Source: CAWJKP01 sp963843465 (GTDB lineage Bacteria; Planctomycetota; Planctomycetia; Pirellulales; Thermoguttaceae). Taken from it: 64,000 nucleotides of DNA. Location: contig CAWJKP010000001.1 of NCBI GenBank assembly GCA_963843465.1, positions 1,178,001-1,242,000 of the forward strand, read 5' to 3'. Position 1 is the stretch's first letter, and each line of letters opens with the position of its first letter. This document shows, piece by piece, positions 26,830 through 37,976 of this stretch. The notes beneath the pieces were generated by a model. That model had not been told where the DNA came from, made no database searches, and saw nothing but the letters and a program-made list of their open reading frames with translations. Position numbers and translations under genes: made by a program.

Positions 26830-29800
26830 ATGGCCAACTGTGAAGTACTTATCGCCGTCGCTCTCTCGGCGTCGGCTCTTGGTTTTGGCGGCACGTTCAG
26901 TGACCAGTCGGGCATGAACTCCGCCGACGGGGCGCCCCTGGTCGCAAACGCCGCCGCCGCAAACGGCGAAAATCCCATCGAGCCGCGGAGATCGCTCATC
27001 ACGGGGCCGGTATTGTTCTACCCGACCGGACCCGACGGCATGTACGCGCCGGGCCTGTTTCAGGACCGATACTTGGCCGACGGAACCCGGGCCGCGGCCA
27101 TTCTTAGCCACGATCCGGGCGCTTATGGCGCCACAACGTTCTGGCTCGACAACACCAATTCCAACCCCGGCGACGGCGTCATCAATGCCACCTTTTTCAA
27201 ATGGGAGGTGACCCCGGTGGCCGGCCACGAGGCCGACGCGACCATGATCTTGACGATCGACCTATGTCATTATGCCCGCGACACGGTTGCGTCGTTACCG
27301 ATTTCCAGGGTTAACGTGGGCTGGGCCAGCCCACGCACCATGCCGACCACGTGGAAGGTGGAAGGATCGCTCGATAACGCCTCCTACTTCCCCCTCATGC
27401 CTGAACAGCCGACGGACAACGTAAACCGGGAAAGCTTCGCGGGGACCACGGCGGCGATCTTTGCCCCGGCCAACGTCCGGTACCTTCGGATCACGGGCGC
27501 GGCGCCGGCGTGCGCGGCAAACTCGTGATGACCAACGAGGGCGGTTCAACGGAGTTCTACGCCAGCGCCGTCGGCCCGCCGATTACCAACAAGCTGATCT
27601 TCGACGCCGGCAAGGCCCGATACGACGAGGTCAATACCGCCCCGCCGGGCCACTCCGCTGCCAACTGGGGTGAGACGGGCAGAATCACCGGCCGCCTCCA
27701 GGAAGGGTTCTTTGCGGGAAGGACCGGCGCCGCGGGGGATGCCCAGCTTGTCATCGACTACAAGGTTGTGCAGCCGATGGCCCATTTCGCCATGATCTTC
27801 TACGGCACCAACACCTGGCAGTGGGGTGGCAAGGTCGAAACGAGCGCCGACAACTCGACTTGGACCACCCTCGTCGACCAGACCACCCCCCTGGGCACGC
27901 TCCAGATCACGCAGGACATCAACCACCATCCCATTGACCCAGCCCATCCGCTGGCCGTTCGTTACGTCCGCATCACCGATTACTACCATGCCGGCAACGG
28001 CACCGGCACGGGGCGTCTGAACGACTTCCAGTCGCTGGCCTACGCCAGCGCCCCTCTGCCCCGCCCCGTGCATACGGCCAAGATGCCTGCCGCGGCCGGC
28101 ACGGTCAGCGCGGGCATCTACGACCTGGCTGGCAAGCAGCTCAAGTTCCTTGCGCAGGCCGCCCCCTACAGCGCCGGTCAGACGGTCAACTTCTACTGGG
28201 ACGGGCGCGACCAGTACGGTGAGGTTATGCCGGGCGATCGGCAGTACGAGATCCACGTGTTGACCAACCGGGCCACCGGCTCAAATGACGCGACCATCGG
28301 CAACACGGGCGTCCCTCCCTATGACGGAACTTCGTCGCCCTGCGACGCGGACTCCGTGGCGGTCGATTCGGCCAACAACCTTTACATGCTCTCGTCGGGA
28401 GAGGAGAACAGCTTTACCCTGCGAAGAATGAACGCTTCCGGAGCGCAGAGGTGGGGCGTCCAGGTCGGCCAAAGCTCCATGGTGGGCGGACGAGGCCTGG
28501 CTACCGACGGCACTTCGGTCTATGTGGATGCCGCAAGGGAAAACGGCACCCTACGCGGCCTGTACCGCTACGACGCCGCCAGCGGTGCTCCGGTCAACTT
28601 CCGCGGTTCCGGCGCCAACTACGTCGATTACCGCGCCTCCTCCGTCGGAGCCCTGGCCTACGCCATGGATTCGGGCCCCATTTCCGGCCTTGTCGGTGAC
28701 CCCGGCCGCATCTGGTGTCTGCTGATTAACGGGACGATCGAGGTCCACAGAAAGGACACGGGCGTCGCCATGTCCGCCGGCAGCCCGGCGCTCGTCCGGC
28801 CCCAGGGCATCGTTGTCCAAGACGAGCCTTCGGGCCCCGGCCCCAACCCGGCCACGCCCGGCGTGCTCTGGATATCCACAGGCGGGCCCAGGGGCTACGT
28901 TAAGAAGTACACCTGGACCGTCGACGCCGGCGGCGTGCCCACGGTTACGGCGAGCTCCATCACTACCGACACCCTGGACAACCCTTACGGCCTGGCCTAT
29001 GACGGGCCCCGTCACTATCTCTACGTGGCTGAGGCGGGCACCGGCGCGGTCAAGTGGTACGACCCCAGCCGTCCATCGTCGCCGCTGGGTTCTTTCGGCA
29101 GACTGCAAACTCCCGGACCGGTCGCCATCAACTCCTTTCAGTGGAAGGGAATCTGGGCCAATCCAGGGGTCGCGGTGAACGGCCGTGGCGGCGTCATCGT
29201 CACCGACCACGGCAACCAGCGGGTGCAGTGGCTCAATTCCACCGGCACCGCGCTGCGGCATTCCTACGGCTCCGACTATGCGATGTTCCTGTCCGTCAAC
29301 GACATCACCCCCGCCACGCACCAGGTCTTTAGCCGGGGCAGGCTCTATCAAGTCAACAATGCCGACCACACCTGGACCTATGCGGCCAACTACTATCCTA
29401 ACGACCTGCTGGACTGGAGCGGGACGGTGGACGGCGGCGGAGTGATCAGGACCCTCAACATCCCCGGGGTGGGAAACCGCGATTTCGTCGTCTATTACTA
29501 CCTTGAAGACCAGGTCGGCCTGCCGAAAACCTCCACGGCGCTGTATGGCGTGTCGATCTACGCCTTGGAGCCGGGTGGAATGCGCAAGTCCGTACTTATT
29601 GCCGACTTCAACAGCGGTGGGCAAGCTTTGGCCGACGGCCACGTCTACACCGGTGGTCTCCAGATATGGACCGACAACAACGGCAACGGCGCCTTCGATC
29701 CCGGCGAGTGGGTCAGCAGCGAGGACGCCCATGCCGCAGGAAACTCCGACGTTTGGATGGATGCCGGCGGCAACCTATGGTTCGGCAGGACCACCGACGA

Positions 29801-30500
29801 TCGCGGCCGATTGGGCGCTGTCGTCAAGCTGCCCCTGGCAGGCTGGTCGCGGGTCGGCTCGACCGACATGTGGAACCCTGTCTACCGTTGGAACGACCCC
29901 AAGTATGGCCACAAAGTCGTCGTTCCCGCAGCCGTCCCCGAGGGAGCTTTTGCTCCCCATTTCCTCCAGATTGGCGCCGACGGCAAGATCTACCAGATCG
30001 GCAATACGCCGACGCACGGGGGATACTGCAACGGCCTGGCCGGCCTCCGCATCTCCAATTCCTCCGGCTCGGTCCTGAGTACGTTCCTGATGCCGGATCG
30101 TTCCGGGAGTTCCGAGGGCAGCCTGAACGGTTTCAGCCCCGACCCGGTCGGCGCCACGGGGTTCTTCTTCACCGACAGTATCGACTTCCTCGACAACGCG
30201 GGCCAACGGGTGGACGTTTGGACCGAGGATGGTCTGAAGATCGCTCGGGCTTTGCCAGGAGCACCCGCCGGCTATTCCGCGGGCTGGCCCGACCAGAACA
30301 TGAGTCTGGCGGCCTTCACTTTACCAGGCGACGCCGCGGGCACGCGGCACGCCTATGTCGAGGACGATGCTCACAGCAAGGCCATCCGATACACGTTCCA
30401 CGGCCTGGAGACCGTCGCACGAACCGGCAAACGCTTCCCTTGGCCCGTGACGTTCCGGCCGGCAGGTGCAGGCCCAGACGGGCACGACCACCGCCAGTGA
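26830..30500 (+). CDS. Exported discoidin-like / FlgD-like / NHL-type propeller protein, frameshifted
   Basis: A protein of about 1220 residues split by one frameshift near 27500, inside GGCGCGGCGCCGGCG: frame one ends RYLRITGAAPACA and frame two should join as GAGVRGKLVMTNEGG. The N-terminus (MANCEVLIAVALSASALGFG) looks like a signal peptide. Two discoidin (F5/8C-like) segments are visible: residues about 100-230 (VNVGWASPRTMPTTWKVEGS, ANVRYLRITG) and 250-420 (HFAMIFYGTNTWQWGGKVET, AVRYVRITDYYHAGNG). A FlgD-like fragment follows (GIYDLAGKQLKFLAQAAPYS). Then come repeated blades (CDADSVAVDSANNLYML, YGLAYDGPRHYLYVAEAGTG, GVAVNGRGGVIVTDHGNQRV). Likely a surface glycan-binding protein; no catalytic motif is seen. 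Confidence 0.75.
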
Positions 30501-30542
30501 CAAAGGGAGGTAGGGAAACTTACGGTTGTGGTGGTCCGCCGA

Positions 30543-31581
30543 GCTGTCTGTCACGACATTCTGCACTTTTCTGCGCGAGTTCTCGCCACCATCATCGCAC
30601 TACCGTCGGCCACCCCCCATCGCCGTGGGTTCCTGCGGTAGCTTGACCGTGAACGGTTCAGCTCCTGTCCCCGGTTTCCCGTTGCGCCGCCCGCCACCAG
30701 CGCACCTTGGCTACTGCCCAAGTGACGCATCGAGTCGGCCGGCTTCAGTTCCGGCTGGCAGCCAGAAGCTCGCAGGCCGCGCAGTCACGTTTCCGGTTCG
30801 CTTCCGCCCGTGCCTGGCGTGCCTCTCGCCGAGCGGTTTCAAGTCGCTGGGGAATGTGGTCCCCCTTCTGGAAGTACATCTCGTCCGGCGTCTGCCCCCT
30901 GGAACGCGGAATGCGGTAGTCGCGTGTTGTGCTCGTGGACATAGAACCGAACCAGCTTCTCCACCGCGCTGACGGTGTCGAGCGTGTTCAAGTACAGCCA
31001 TGGGTGTTTGAGCACCCGCCACCAGGATTCGATCAGGGAATTGGAGTACGTGATATCAATGCGAGCCAGAACGCGATGAAGCAGCCCCGAACGGACGAGT
31101 TCATCGACCGCCCCGTTGAAGTTCTCAGCGCCACGGTCGGCCAGCACCGTGGGCGTACCGTGCTCCAGACCCTTCGCGGCGGCGAGCAGGATTTCGGCGG
31201 TGACGCCCGGATCGAAGGTAGGCGTGACCTTCCAAGCCAGGATGCGGCGTGAGAAGTTGTCGATCACCGCGTGCAAATAGGCTCGGCTGCCATCGAGTAA
31301 GCGGATCAGCGGTCACGACTTGGACGCTGGGGGCTGTCAGCCAGCTACGCGCGGTAGCGCGTGGGACGCCATATTGGACAGCGCGGCTTACGTCCTGTGT
31401 CTTGCGGACGAGTTCCCGAAGTCGGTGGTGATAACGCTTCTGAGTGCGGGTTGTGGTAACCATGACCTTATCATGGTTCAGGCTGCGAGCGGGTCAAGCG
31501 TCCGTGACCGAATTGCCGGAACTGGCCGGCCGAGCTGACGAGAACTCGCGCAGAAAAGTGCAGAATGTCGTGACAGACAGC
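30543..31581 (-). mobile_element. Insertion sequence family B, full-length but defective copy
   Basis: A 1039-bp element with perfect 43-bp terminal inverted repeats at 30543-30585 and 31539-31581, beginning GCTGTCTGTCACGACATTCT. It carries one transposase gene on the minus strand. It lies exactly at the point where a sialate O-acetylesterase-like gene is cut, and no continuation of that gene is found on its other side. Fragments of the same family occur at 22075-22476 and from 63475 to the window end. Confidence 0.92.
30745..31463 (-). pseudogene. Family B DDE (rve-type) transposase, deleted and frameshifted
   Basis: Starts MVTTTRTQKRYHHRLRELVR with a helix-turn-helix (YGVPRATARSWL). After VQVVTADP the sequence jumps, in another frame, to LIRLLDGSRAYLHAVIDNFS. 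About 100 residues, including the expected first catalytic Asp (an Ile/Val-Asp-x-Thr motif just before LIRLLDG), are missing. Asp in TVLADRGAENFNG and Glu in NSLIESWWRVLKHPWLYL remain. A second frameshift after PHSAFQG separates the final QTPDEMYFQKGDHIP and LLAASRN. The copy at the right edge of the window is intact at that second position. Confidence 0.85.
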
Positions 31582-31713
31582 ACGACTGAAAATCGCGGGA
31601 AGCCGGACGTCGCCCCGTGCCGCGGCGATCGTCACAAACAGCATGATCGCCCCGCTCAGCACAGAGCCGCCGACGCCCCAGAAGGAACCCAAGCCGCTTG
31701 CCTTTCGACGCAT
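31582..31713 (-). pseudogene. Sialate O-acetylesterase-like gene, N-terminal stub cut by IS-B
   Basis: Begins 8 bp after the stop of the nitrilase-family gene. It encodes a signal peptide (GSVLSGAIMLFVTIAAARG) and then DVRLPAIFS, after which the IS-B terminal repeat starts. LPAIFSDxMVLQR is the characteristic mature N-terminus of planctomycete and bacteroidete sialate O-acetylesterases (SGNH-fold enzymes removing O-acetyl groups from sialic acids or other sugars). Only about 43 codons remain, and no downstream part is present beyond the element, so the rest was deleted. Confidence 0.7.
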
Positions 31714-31721
31714 GCACGCTC

Positions 31722-32684
31722 TCAATTTATCGTCTCATTCGTCCGCGGAGATTGTACAATCACCTGGCCGTGGATCATCCGCGGCTCCAGATAATCGACC
31801 ACGTACTCGCCGGGCAGCAAAGCCACGATGCGGCCGCGGCTGTCGATGATCGAGCTATGGCCCGGGTGATAGTGGTCCACGCCGTCGTCGCCGGAGAGAT
31901 TGACGGCGACTTGGGCCATGCGGTGGCCGATGCAGTCGCCCACGGCCGAGGTGACCGAGCACACAGCGTCCATGAGCTTGACGTAGGCGGCCCGGCGGCG
32001 GGGGTCGCGCAGGTCGTCCGGGTGATAAATGTGCTCCCGTCCGCCGCCACCCGCCGTGGGCATCAAGAGCACCTGGCAGCCCTGTTTAGCCAGCGTGTCG
32101 CGAATACCCGGGATGCCAGTGTCGGAACAAATGCATACGCCCATCTTGACGCCATCCACGGTGAACACCTGCCGCTCGACGGGACCGGGCAGCAATCCGG
32201 CCTTACGTTCCGCGTCGTTGACCCCGTGCTTGAGCTGCACGATCAGGCGGCCGTCCGGCATGACGATGAAACAGCAACCGTGCGGGCCGTCGTCGAAGCG
32301 TGCGATCGTGCCTGCGGCGATCACGATCTTCAGTTCCGCAGCCATCTGCTTGAGCCGCTCGGCAACTGGGCCATCGGCGCGGGGTGCGTTGGTCAACACG
32401 GCCGGGGTGTAAACGTAACCGGTAATTGCCCCTTCGCCGAAGAGGCACAAACGGGCACCGACTTGGGCCGCCTGCTGGGCCAAAGCGCGGATCTTCTTCA
32501 GATTGCCCTCGATGTCGCCGGGGTGGCAGACGATCTGCCCGGTGGCCAGATGAATCGTCCGCAGCAGCGCAGAGTCCGGCTTGTCGGCAGACTGGGCCGG
32601 GCGGGGCCAAGTCGTGATGGTAGCCGCAGCGAGGGCGATTGACAGCAGGATCAAGGCGTGATCGATGAAACCATTTCGAGCCAC
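31722..32684 (-). CDS. Exported carbon-nitrogen hydrolase (nitrilase superfamily)
   Basis: A 320-residue amidase/nitrilase-superfamily protein starting at GTG (32684), preceded by GAGGGGG at a suitable distance. An N-terminal hydrophobic segment (ALILLSIALAAATITT) is a signal peptide or anchor, so the enzyme acts outside the cytoplasm, which is less usual for the family. The Glu-Lys-Cys triad is visible: Glu in CLFGEGAITGYVY, Lys in IVQLKHGVND, Cys in MGVCICSDTGIPG. Closing family blocks include HSSIIDSRGRIVALL. It heads an operon with the truncated acetylesterase-like gene and is divergent from the CBM9 gene at 32864. The substrate is unknown. Confidence 0.88.
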   Translation of the reverse strand: MARNGFIDHALILLSIALAAATITTWPRPAQSADKPDSALLRTIHLATGQIVCHPGDIEGNLKKIRALAQQAAQVGARLCLFGEGAITGYVYTPAVLTNAPRADGPVAERLKQMAAELKIVIAAGTIARFDDGPHGCCFIVMPDGRLIVQLKHGVNDAERKAGLLPGPVERQVFTVDGVKMGVCICSDTGIPGIRDTLAKQGCQVLLMPTAGGGGREHIYHPDDLRDPRRRAAYVKLMDAVCSVTSAVGDCIGHRMAQVAVNLSGDDGVDHYHPGHSSIIDSRGRIVALLPGEYVVDYLEPRMIHGQVIVQSPRTNETIN

Positions 32685-32863
32685 GATGTTTGTCCCCCTC
32701 TTGATAGTCCGGCAGGCATTGCAATCAATCCGTCAAAACCTGGATTGCGATGCAGTCAAATTTAACAGGAAACTCAGCGCCTGTCCACAGTCCAGATGTC
32801 CGATGCCCGGCCTATCGACTTTCACGGATTCCGTAAGTATATTGAGCGCAAGGAGCAATACCC

Positions 32864-34092
32864 ATGAATCTGCGTCGACTCGGACAGTGCGTCGTAGCCC
32901 TGGGACTATTGGCGGGAATGTCTTCCCGGGCCGACGCGCAGGGCGTGTATCACAATCAGCGGCTGTTCATTGTGCCTGCGCCGGGCAAGATCGTCCTTGA
33001 TGGCGACCTGAAGGACTGGGACCTCAGCGGCACGATCTATACCTATGTGATCGAGGCCACCGCCGCGTTCCAAAGCGCCCGGACGGCCATGATGTACGAC
33101 GCCGAGGCCCTGTACATCTCCGCGCGCGTGGCCGACCCCACGCCCATGCTCAACAAGGCCGATCCAGAACGTCAATCCGGACTTCGGTTGGGATGGCGAC
33201 GCGTTTCAGTTCCGGTTGTGCCTCGATCCCGGCCTGGGCTATCCGCTCAAGATCGGCGGTTACGATCGGACGCCCAACGAAATGCTGGTCCACATGACGC
33301 TGTGGTATCACACCGACAGCCGCAAGCCGGTGCTGCATCTGAAGTACGGTATGGACTTCCACGACGCTCATGGCTACCACAAGGGCGTGGTGCCGGCCGA
33401 CAAGTTCCAGGCAGTCTACGTCCGCTGGCCGGACGGCAAGGGGTATACCTTCGAGTATCGCATCCCTTGGAGCACGTTCGGCGCGCCGCGGCCCTTCAAG
33501 CCGGGCGAGATGAGCGCGGCGGCCATGCAGATCCAGTGGAGCGACCAGACCGGCCAGCACTCCTACGGCGGCGGCTGGGCCGTGGACCTGATGTCGCACG
33601 CCGGGTTCACTTACCAGTCGACCGGATCCTGGGGCAAAGCCATCTTCGCGGAGAAAGGTAATCTGCCCAAAGAGCTGACGCGGGAAGGGCTCGCGCCGGT
33701 TCGCTCGATGCCTCTGCGGTTCAGCTTCGACCTGCCGAGGGAGTTGGTCACGTCGATTACGCTCATCGATGCCAAGGGCGACCGGGTCCGCAACCTGATC
33801 GCCGCTCAATCCCGGCCGGGCGGCCGGGTGACCGAGTCCTGGGACGGCTTGGACAATGTGGGGCGCGTGTTGCCAGCCGGCGAGTATACTTGGAAGGGCC
33901 TGTACCACGAGCCGCTAAAGACTCGCTATGCGCTGGCGGTCGGCAACTCGGGTGTACCCAGCTACAACACGCCCGACGGAAAAGGGGCCTGGGGCGGCGA
34001 CTGGGGCCTGCCGGCAAACGTCTGCTTTGCCGGCCGACGGGCCCTGCTGGTCTGGGATGGCTCGGAGGCCGGCATGGGATTGATCGGCCTGG
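32864..34092 (+). pseudogene. CBM9 / FlgD-like exported protein, frameshifted and truncated by IS-A
   Basis: A paralogue of the protein at 4254-8159. The ATG at 32864 has GGAG eight bases upstream and a signal peptide follows (CVVALGLLAGMSSRADA). The CBM9-like domain (KIVLDGDLKDWDLSGTIYTY, MMYDAEALYISARVADPTPM) is interrupted near 33169 by a one-base frameshift (NKADP, then NVNPDFGWDGDAFQFRLCLD). The FlgD-like fold follows (LVTSITLIDAKGDRVRNLI, LPAGEYTWKGLYHEP), and the propeller begins (GGDWGLPANVCFAGRRALLV). Coding stops at GLIGL exactly where the right end of IS-A copy 2 begins (34093). The propeller and second CBM9 are lost. Confidence 0.85.
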
Positions 34093-35411
34093 TGTCCTTC
34101 CCAAAAAACTCGTTTTGGGGAGGGGCGGGAGGCCAATGTGCGTAGACGAGGGGAACAGGAAGGGCCGGGAACGAATGCTGTAACGGCAGAATCGGCCTTC
34201 GGGATTGCAGTTTTGGCACGCCGGCGCGCACTGTTTGCGTCGATCAAAGACGGAACTGGAGACCGGGCTCAACGATCACGCGGCACGCCGGGTGTACCGA
34301 TGGTGCAAGCCGCCGACTTGCGGGATGGTAACAACTTCGCCCTGAGGCGGCGGTTCGACGCAGCGTGGTGTCGGCGAATTGCGATCCAGCGAGAGATGAG
34401 GGCGGGACGTGTGGTAGTAGTGGAAATACTCGGTCAGGATGCGATGCAGATGGGCCTCGTTGAGCACGATGAGATGATCCAAACAATCGCGGCGTATGGA
34501 GCCGATGACCCTTTCACAAAAGGGATTCTGCCAGGGTGCCCGTGGTGCAATCAGCACTTCCTCGATGCCCATGTCCTTGACGCGCTTCTTGAAGTAGTCA
34601 CCGTAAATGCCGTCCCGGTCGCGCAGAAGAAAACGTGGGGCTTCGTCGTAGGGGAAGGCGTCGATGATTTGCTGGGCGGCCCATTCGGTATAGGGATGGT
34701 CGGTCACGTTGAAGTGAACGACCCGCCGCCGGTCATGACACAGCACGATGAACACGTAGAGAACGCGGAACGTGATCGTCGGCACGGTGAAGAAGTCGCA
34801 GGCAGCGATGTCGGGAACATGATTGGCAAGGAACGTTCGCCAGAGCTGAGAGGGAGGCTTCCTGATGCGGACCATGTACTTGGCCACCGTCCCTTGCGCA
34901 ACCTGGCAACCCAGCAGGAGCAGTTCCGACAGAATTCGGGCGCGCCCCAGAGCGGATTCTCACGGGACATGCGGCGTATCAGGTCCCGGAGTGCGCGTTG
35001 GATGCAAGGGCGTCCAGGTTTCCCGCCCCGCGACTTCCATCGCCAGTAGAGCTTGAAGCCCCGTTGGTGCCATTTGATGACTGTTTCGGGTTGGACGATA
35101 GCCAGCGCCGATCGCCAGTTGGCCCAGAGCCGGGAAAGCAAGACCCAGAAGAAGCGGTCTCGGGGCCGCAGCTTCGGGCGTTTGACGGACTGCTTGTAGA
35201 CGGCAACTTGCTGTCGCAGCGCCAGATTCTCGGCGGCCAGGCTGAGCCGGGGTACCAGGAACGCTCGGATCAGAAGATAGATCGCCTTGATGATGCACAT
35301 GGAGTGGCTCCCGAGGTTGACGGAACGAGGTGATTCTGCCCTGGAACCGGCTTGGGATCAAATCCCGCAACTCCTTGACTGGAAACGAGTACGAGATTAT
35401 TGATAGGGACA
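34093..35411 (-). mobile_element. Insertion sequence family A, copy 2 (most complete)
   Basis: A 1319-bp element. Outer ends read inward are TGTCCTTCCCAAAAAACTCG (from 34093) and, on the other strand, CTGTCCCTATCAATAATCTC followed by GTAC (from 35412; the shared TGTCC begins at 35411). They share TGTCC(T/C)T..CAA.AA.CTCGT, an imperfect terminal inverted repeat. The transposase is on the minus strand. Each flank is a different truncated gene, so the element marks a deletion or recombination junction, not a simple insertion. Confidence 0.85.
34276..35300 (-). CDS. Family A DDE (rve-type) transposase, two frames joined at GAPEF
   Basis: The N-terminal frame runs from MCIIKAIYLLIRAFLVPRLS through LALRQQVAVYKQSVKRPKLR and LIRRMSRENPLWGAPEF. 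A -1 change of frame there gives RILSELLLLGCQVAQGTVAK, MVRIRKPPSQLWRTFLANHV and the catalytic core. The DDE residues are all present: Asp in DIAACDFFTVPT, Asp in FLLRDRDGIYGDYF, Glu in PFCERVIGSIRRDCLDH. The C-terminus is GGLHHRYTRRAA. Copies 1 and 3 change frame at the identical position. The site (GCGCGCCCGAATTC) does not resemble a known slippery sequence. Confidence 0.82.
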
Positions 35412-36088
35412 GGCAGAAGCGTAACTCGCGGGGCGTCGCCACATGCTACGCGAGGGACGTCATCAACGCCATTTACCAGGAAGGGACCCAACTGCAGAAA
35501 CGGGCCGAAATCGAAGCACAACTGGACGCCGCGGTTGCGTTCATCAGCAACGTGCGCCAGCGGATCGACCTGTACGTGCAATTCGGCCACACGATGTGCG
35601 ACTACCTCCAGCAGCAGAAACGCCATGATCCGCGTTGTGGGGCGTTCTGTGACGAGCTGCTGGAGATTACGAAGCGCCTCGACCAGGTCTTCGAGGAGAA
35701 AAGGGCGAATATCCGTACCCCGGCATTCGCCCGGCAGTGCGCGGAAGACTTCCGGCAGAAGCTGTTGACCTCAACGGGAAAAGACGCTTATCAGCGATGC
35801 GCGGCACAGATGGCGATGTTTACCTCCACCGGCGGGGCCCAGGACGGGCTGGTCGCTTCGTGCCGGATGATCGTGAAAACGCTCCGGCAGCGCGCGGGAA
35901 TCGCCCTGGCGGTGAATCCCGAGTTGAAGGACGTGGCCACCGAGATTCGCGCCCGCACCCAGGCGATGCTGCGGAACCCGACACCTTATGAAGCCCCACG
36001 CCATCGAAAGGCCGTGGTAGTTGACTGCGCCCGTTGGTTCCACTACTATCGAGACTATACCCTACCGAGGAGGAGGACTCCCGAATGA
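35412..36088 (+). pseudogene. C-terminal remnant of an unknown exported protein family
   Basis: The open frame emerges from the left end of IS-A copy 2 and encodes about 225 residues without a start of its own (CYARDVINAIYQEGTQLQKR, LQQQKRHDPRCGAFCDEL, VASCRMIVKTLRQRAGIAL). Its last third aligns by eye with the end of the next gene (there ACRLIVKRIRQEAALAGADD and LRQRCRDILRN; here IRARTQAMLRN). It is the tail of a tandem paralogue whose front was removed with the IS junction. The stop TGA overlaps the next ATG (ATGA at 36085-36088). Confidence 0.7.
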
Positions 36089-37976
36089 ACTGCGGCACGG
36101 GAATCAGGCCCATACGGCTGGCAGTGTGGATTTTGCTCTTGGGCAGTTTGGCGCGGGCTGACAGTCTTTTGGCCGGCCCGACGATCGGCGCGTGGGAACT
36201 GCCGCGCGGCGCGGGATTGCAGGCGTCGGACCTCGCCTCGCGCCACGGCTGGAAGCCCCTGGCGCCGGGGTCCGCCAAGGGTCCGTTTGCCGGCGGTCTG
36301 GCCATCGAGAACCAGGCCCTCGTGGTGGTCCTTCCCGCAGGCGGAAGGGAGATCATTCTGCTCTCCAAGGGCGACGGTCCGGCCGCCGGCACGCGGCACG
36401 CCTTGGCGCTTGTGGGCAGCCGTGACAGGCAAACCGGGGGACTGGATGGCATCCACCTGATCGATTACGACGAGGGCGAGGCGGTCGTGGGATTTGCGGC
36501 CGGCGAAGTTGAGGCACGTCTGAAGCTGGAACTCGGCAAGTGCTTCGTCGAGGTGATACCCGGCAAGAGCGCCGCCGCCGTGCAGCTTCGCGGCCCGGCC
36601 AGGTTCGCCTTCGTTCCGGATTTCTTCGGCGACGACGTGCTGTTCGACGCCCGGCAGGTCGCCGCGACCCGCGTGTTCGCTCCCGCCGAGAACTTCATTG
36701 TCTCCTTGGATGAGGGCCATGCGTCGCTGGCGATGCTCGCGTGGCCCAAGGACGGCGGCGACGAAGTGCTCTTGTTCCCCGAGCGGAGCGGGAGCGATCG
36801 CCGCTTCACCACGACGCAAGTGAGCTTCGACGGCAAGAGCGTCTTCGCAGCCGTTCTGGCTCGCCCGGGGATCTGGTGCGAGAAGGACCTGGCGACGGTC
36901 CCCAAGGACAAGACGGTGGTCGTCGACGGCTGGCGGCCCCCTTTCCCGGCCAAGTGGATGACGATTCTCGTCCGGCGTCCCGCCGCGGGAGCCGCGGCGG
37001 GGATTGCGTCCGAGACCCTGCCCGTCCCGACGCTTCCGACCGCCGGCGATCAGCCCTATAGCGACGTCTATTATCATCCTTGGGTCCCCAGTTGGTTTTC
37101 CGGCTCCGAGTGGCGGCTGCACCTGGAGACGAGCCGCCAGCACATGATGACCCACAAGCAAGTCCCCGTGCCCGAGCATCTCCTGGCGATCAACTACCCC
37201 CGCGACCGCGTGAGAGAAACGCCGCTGGACGCCCTGACGTTGGTCGACGTGATGCGGCAATCCCTGGGCGCGGGCCCCTGCGAGTACATCCTGGACCTCG
37301 AAGGGCTCAACAAGACCCGCAGCACGGGAGCGGCGGGCACGGGCAAGCCCGTCGCGTCTGCCACCTGCTCGGAGCATGGGGCGCTGATCTACTATTACCT
37401 CGGCGAGCGGTCGGACTACCCGCGGCGCCGCGAAACGCTGGCCCTGACCGACGACGCCATGGTCTCCGTGGAGAAGATCAAGGATTTCCTCGACGCCGCC
37501 CACGCCCGTATTCAAGAATACCTCGCCTGGTCGGACGAGATCGTCAAGCTGGCCCGGGACGCCAAGGCCCGCGACCCGCGGACCGCCGGCCTGGCCGATC
37601 GCATCCTCCCGATCGCGCGGGGGATGCGGGAACTCTGGGACACGATGCGCAGGAGGACAAACCTTGCACCCATCCGCTGGAATGGCGGATGGCGCTGGAC
37701 CACTGCAAGGACCTCATCCGTGAGGAATCGCCGAATTTCGTCGAGAGGATTTGCGAGTTCGATCCGCAGATGCGCGGGGCCGGCGAAGAAGTCGACGGCG
37801 GCATGCAGGCCTGCCGCCTGATCGTCAAGCGGATACGCCAGGAGGCCGCGCTGGCCGGCGCCGATGATCCGGCGACCGCAAAACTCGCCGCGGTCCTCCG
37901 GCAACGGTGCCGCGACATCCTGCGAAACAAGCATTACAAAGAAGGCGACAGCGTCCGCCTCGGAGGTGAAAGATGA
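36085..37976 (+). CDS. Exported protein of unknown family, frameshifted near 37650
   Basis: A protein of about 630 residues with a signal peptide (RLAVWILLLGSLARADS). The N-terminal 330 residues are beta-rich (ALVVVLPAGGREIILLSKGD, DDVLFDARQVAATRVFAP). The rest is helical (VEKIKDFLDAAHARIQEYL). Near 37650 the frame changes: ELWDTM should continue as QEDKPCTHPLEWRMALDHCK, then ACRLIVKRIRQEAALAGADD. I recognise no domain family. It starts at an ATGA overlap with the upstream remnant and ends at an ATGA overlap with the next gene (37973-37976), so the three were translated as a coupled unit. A GAGGAGGAGG tract at 36067-36076 provides the ribosome-binding site. Confidence 0.7.
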
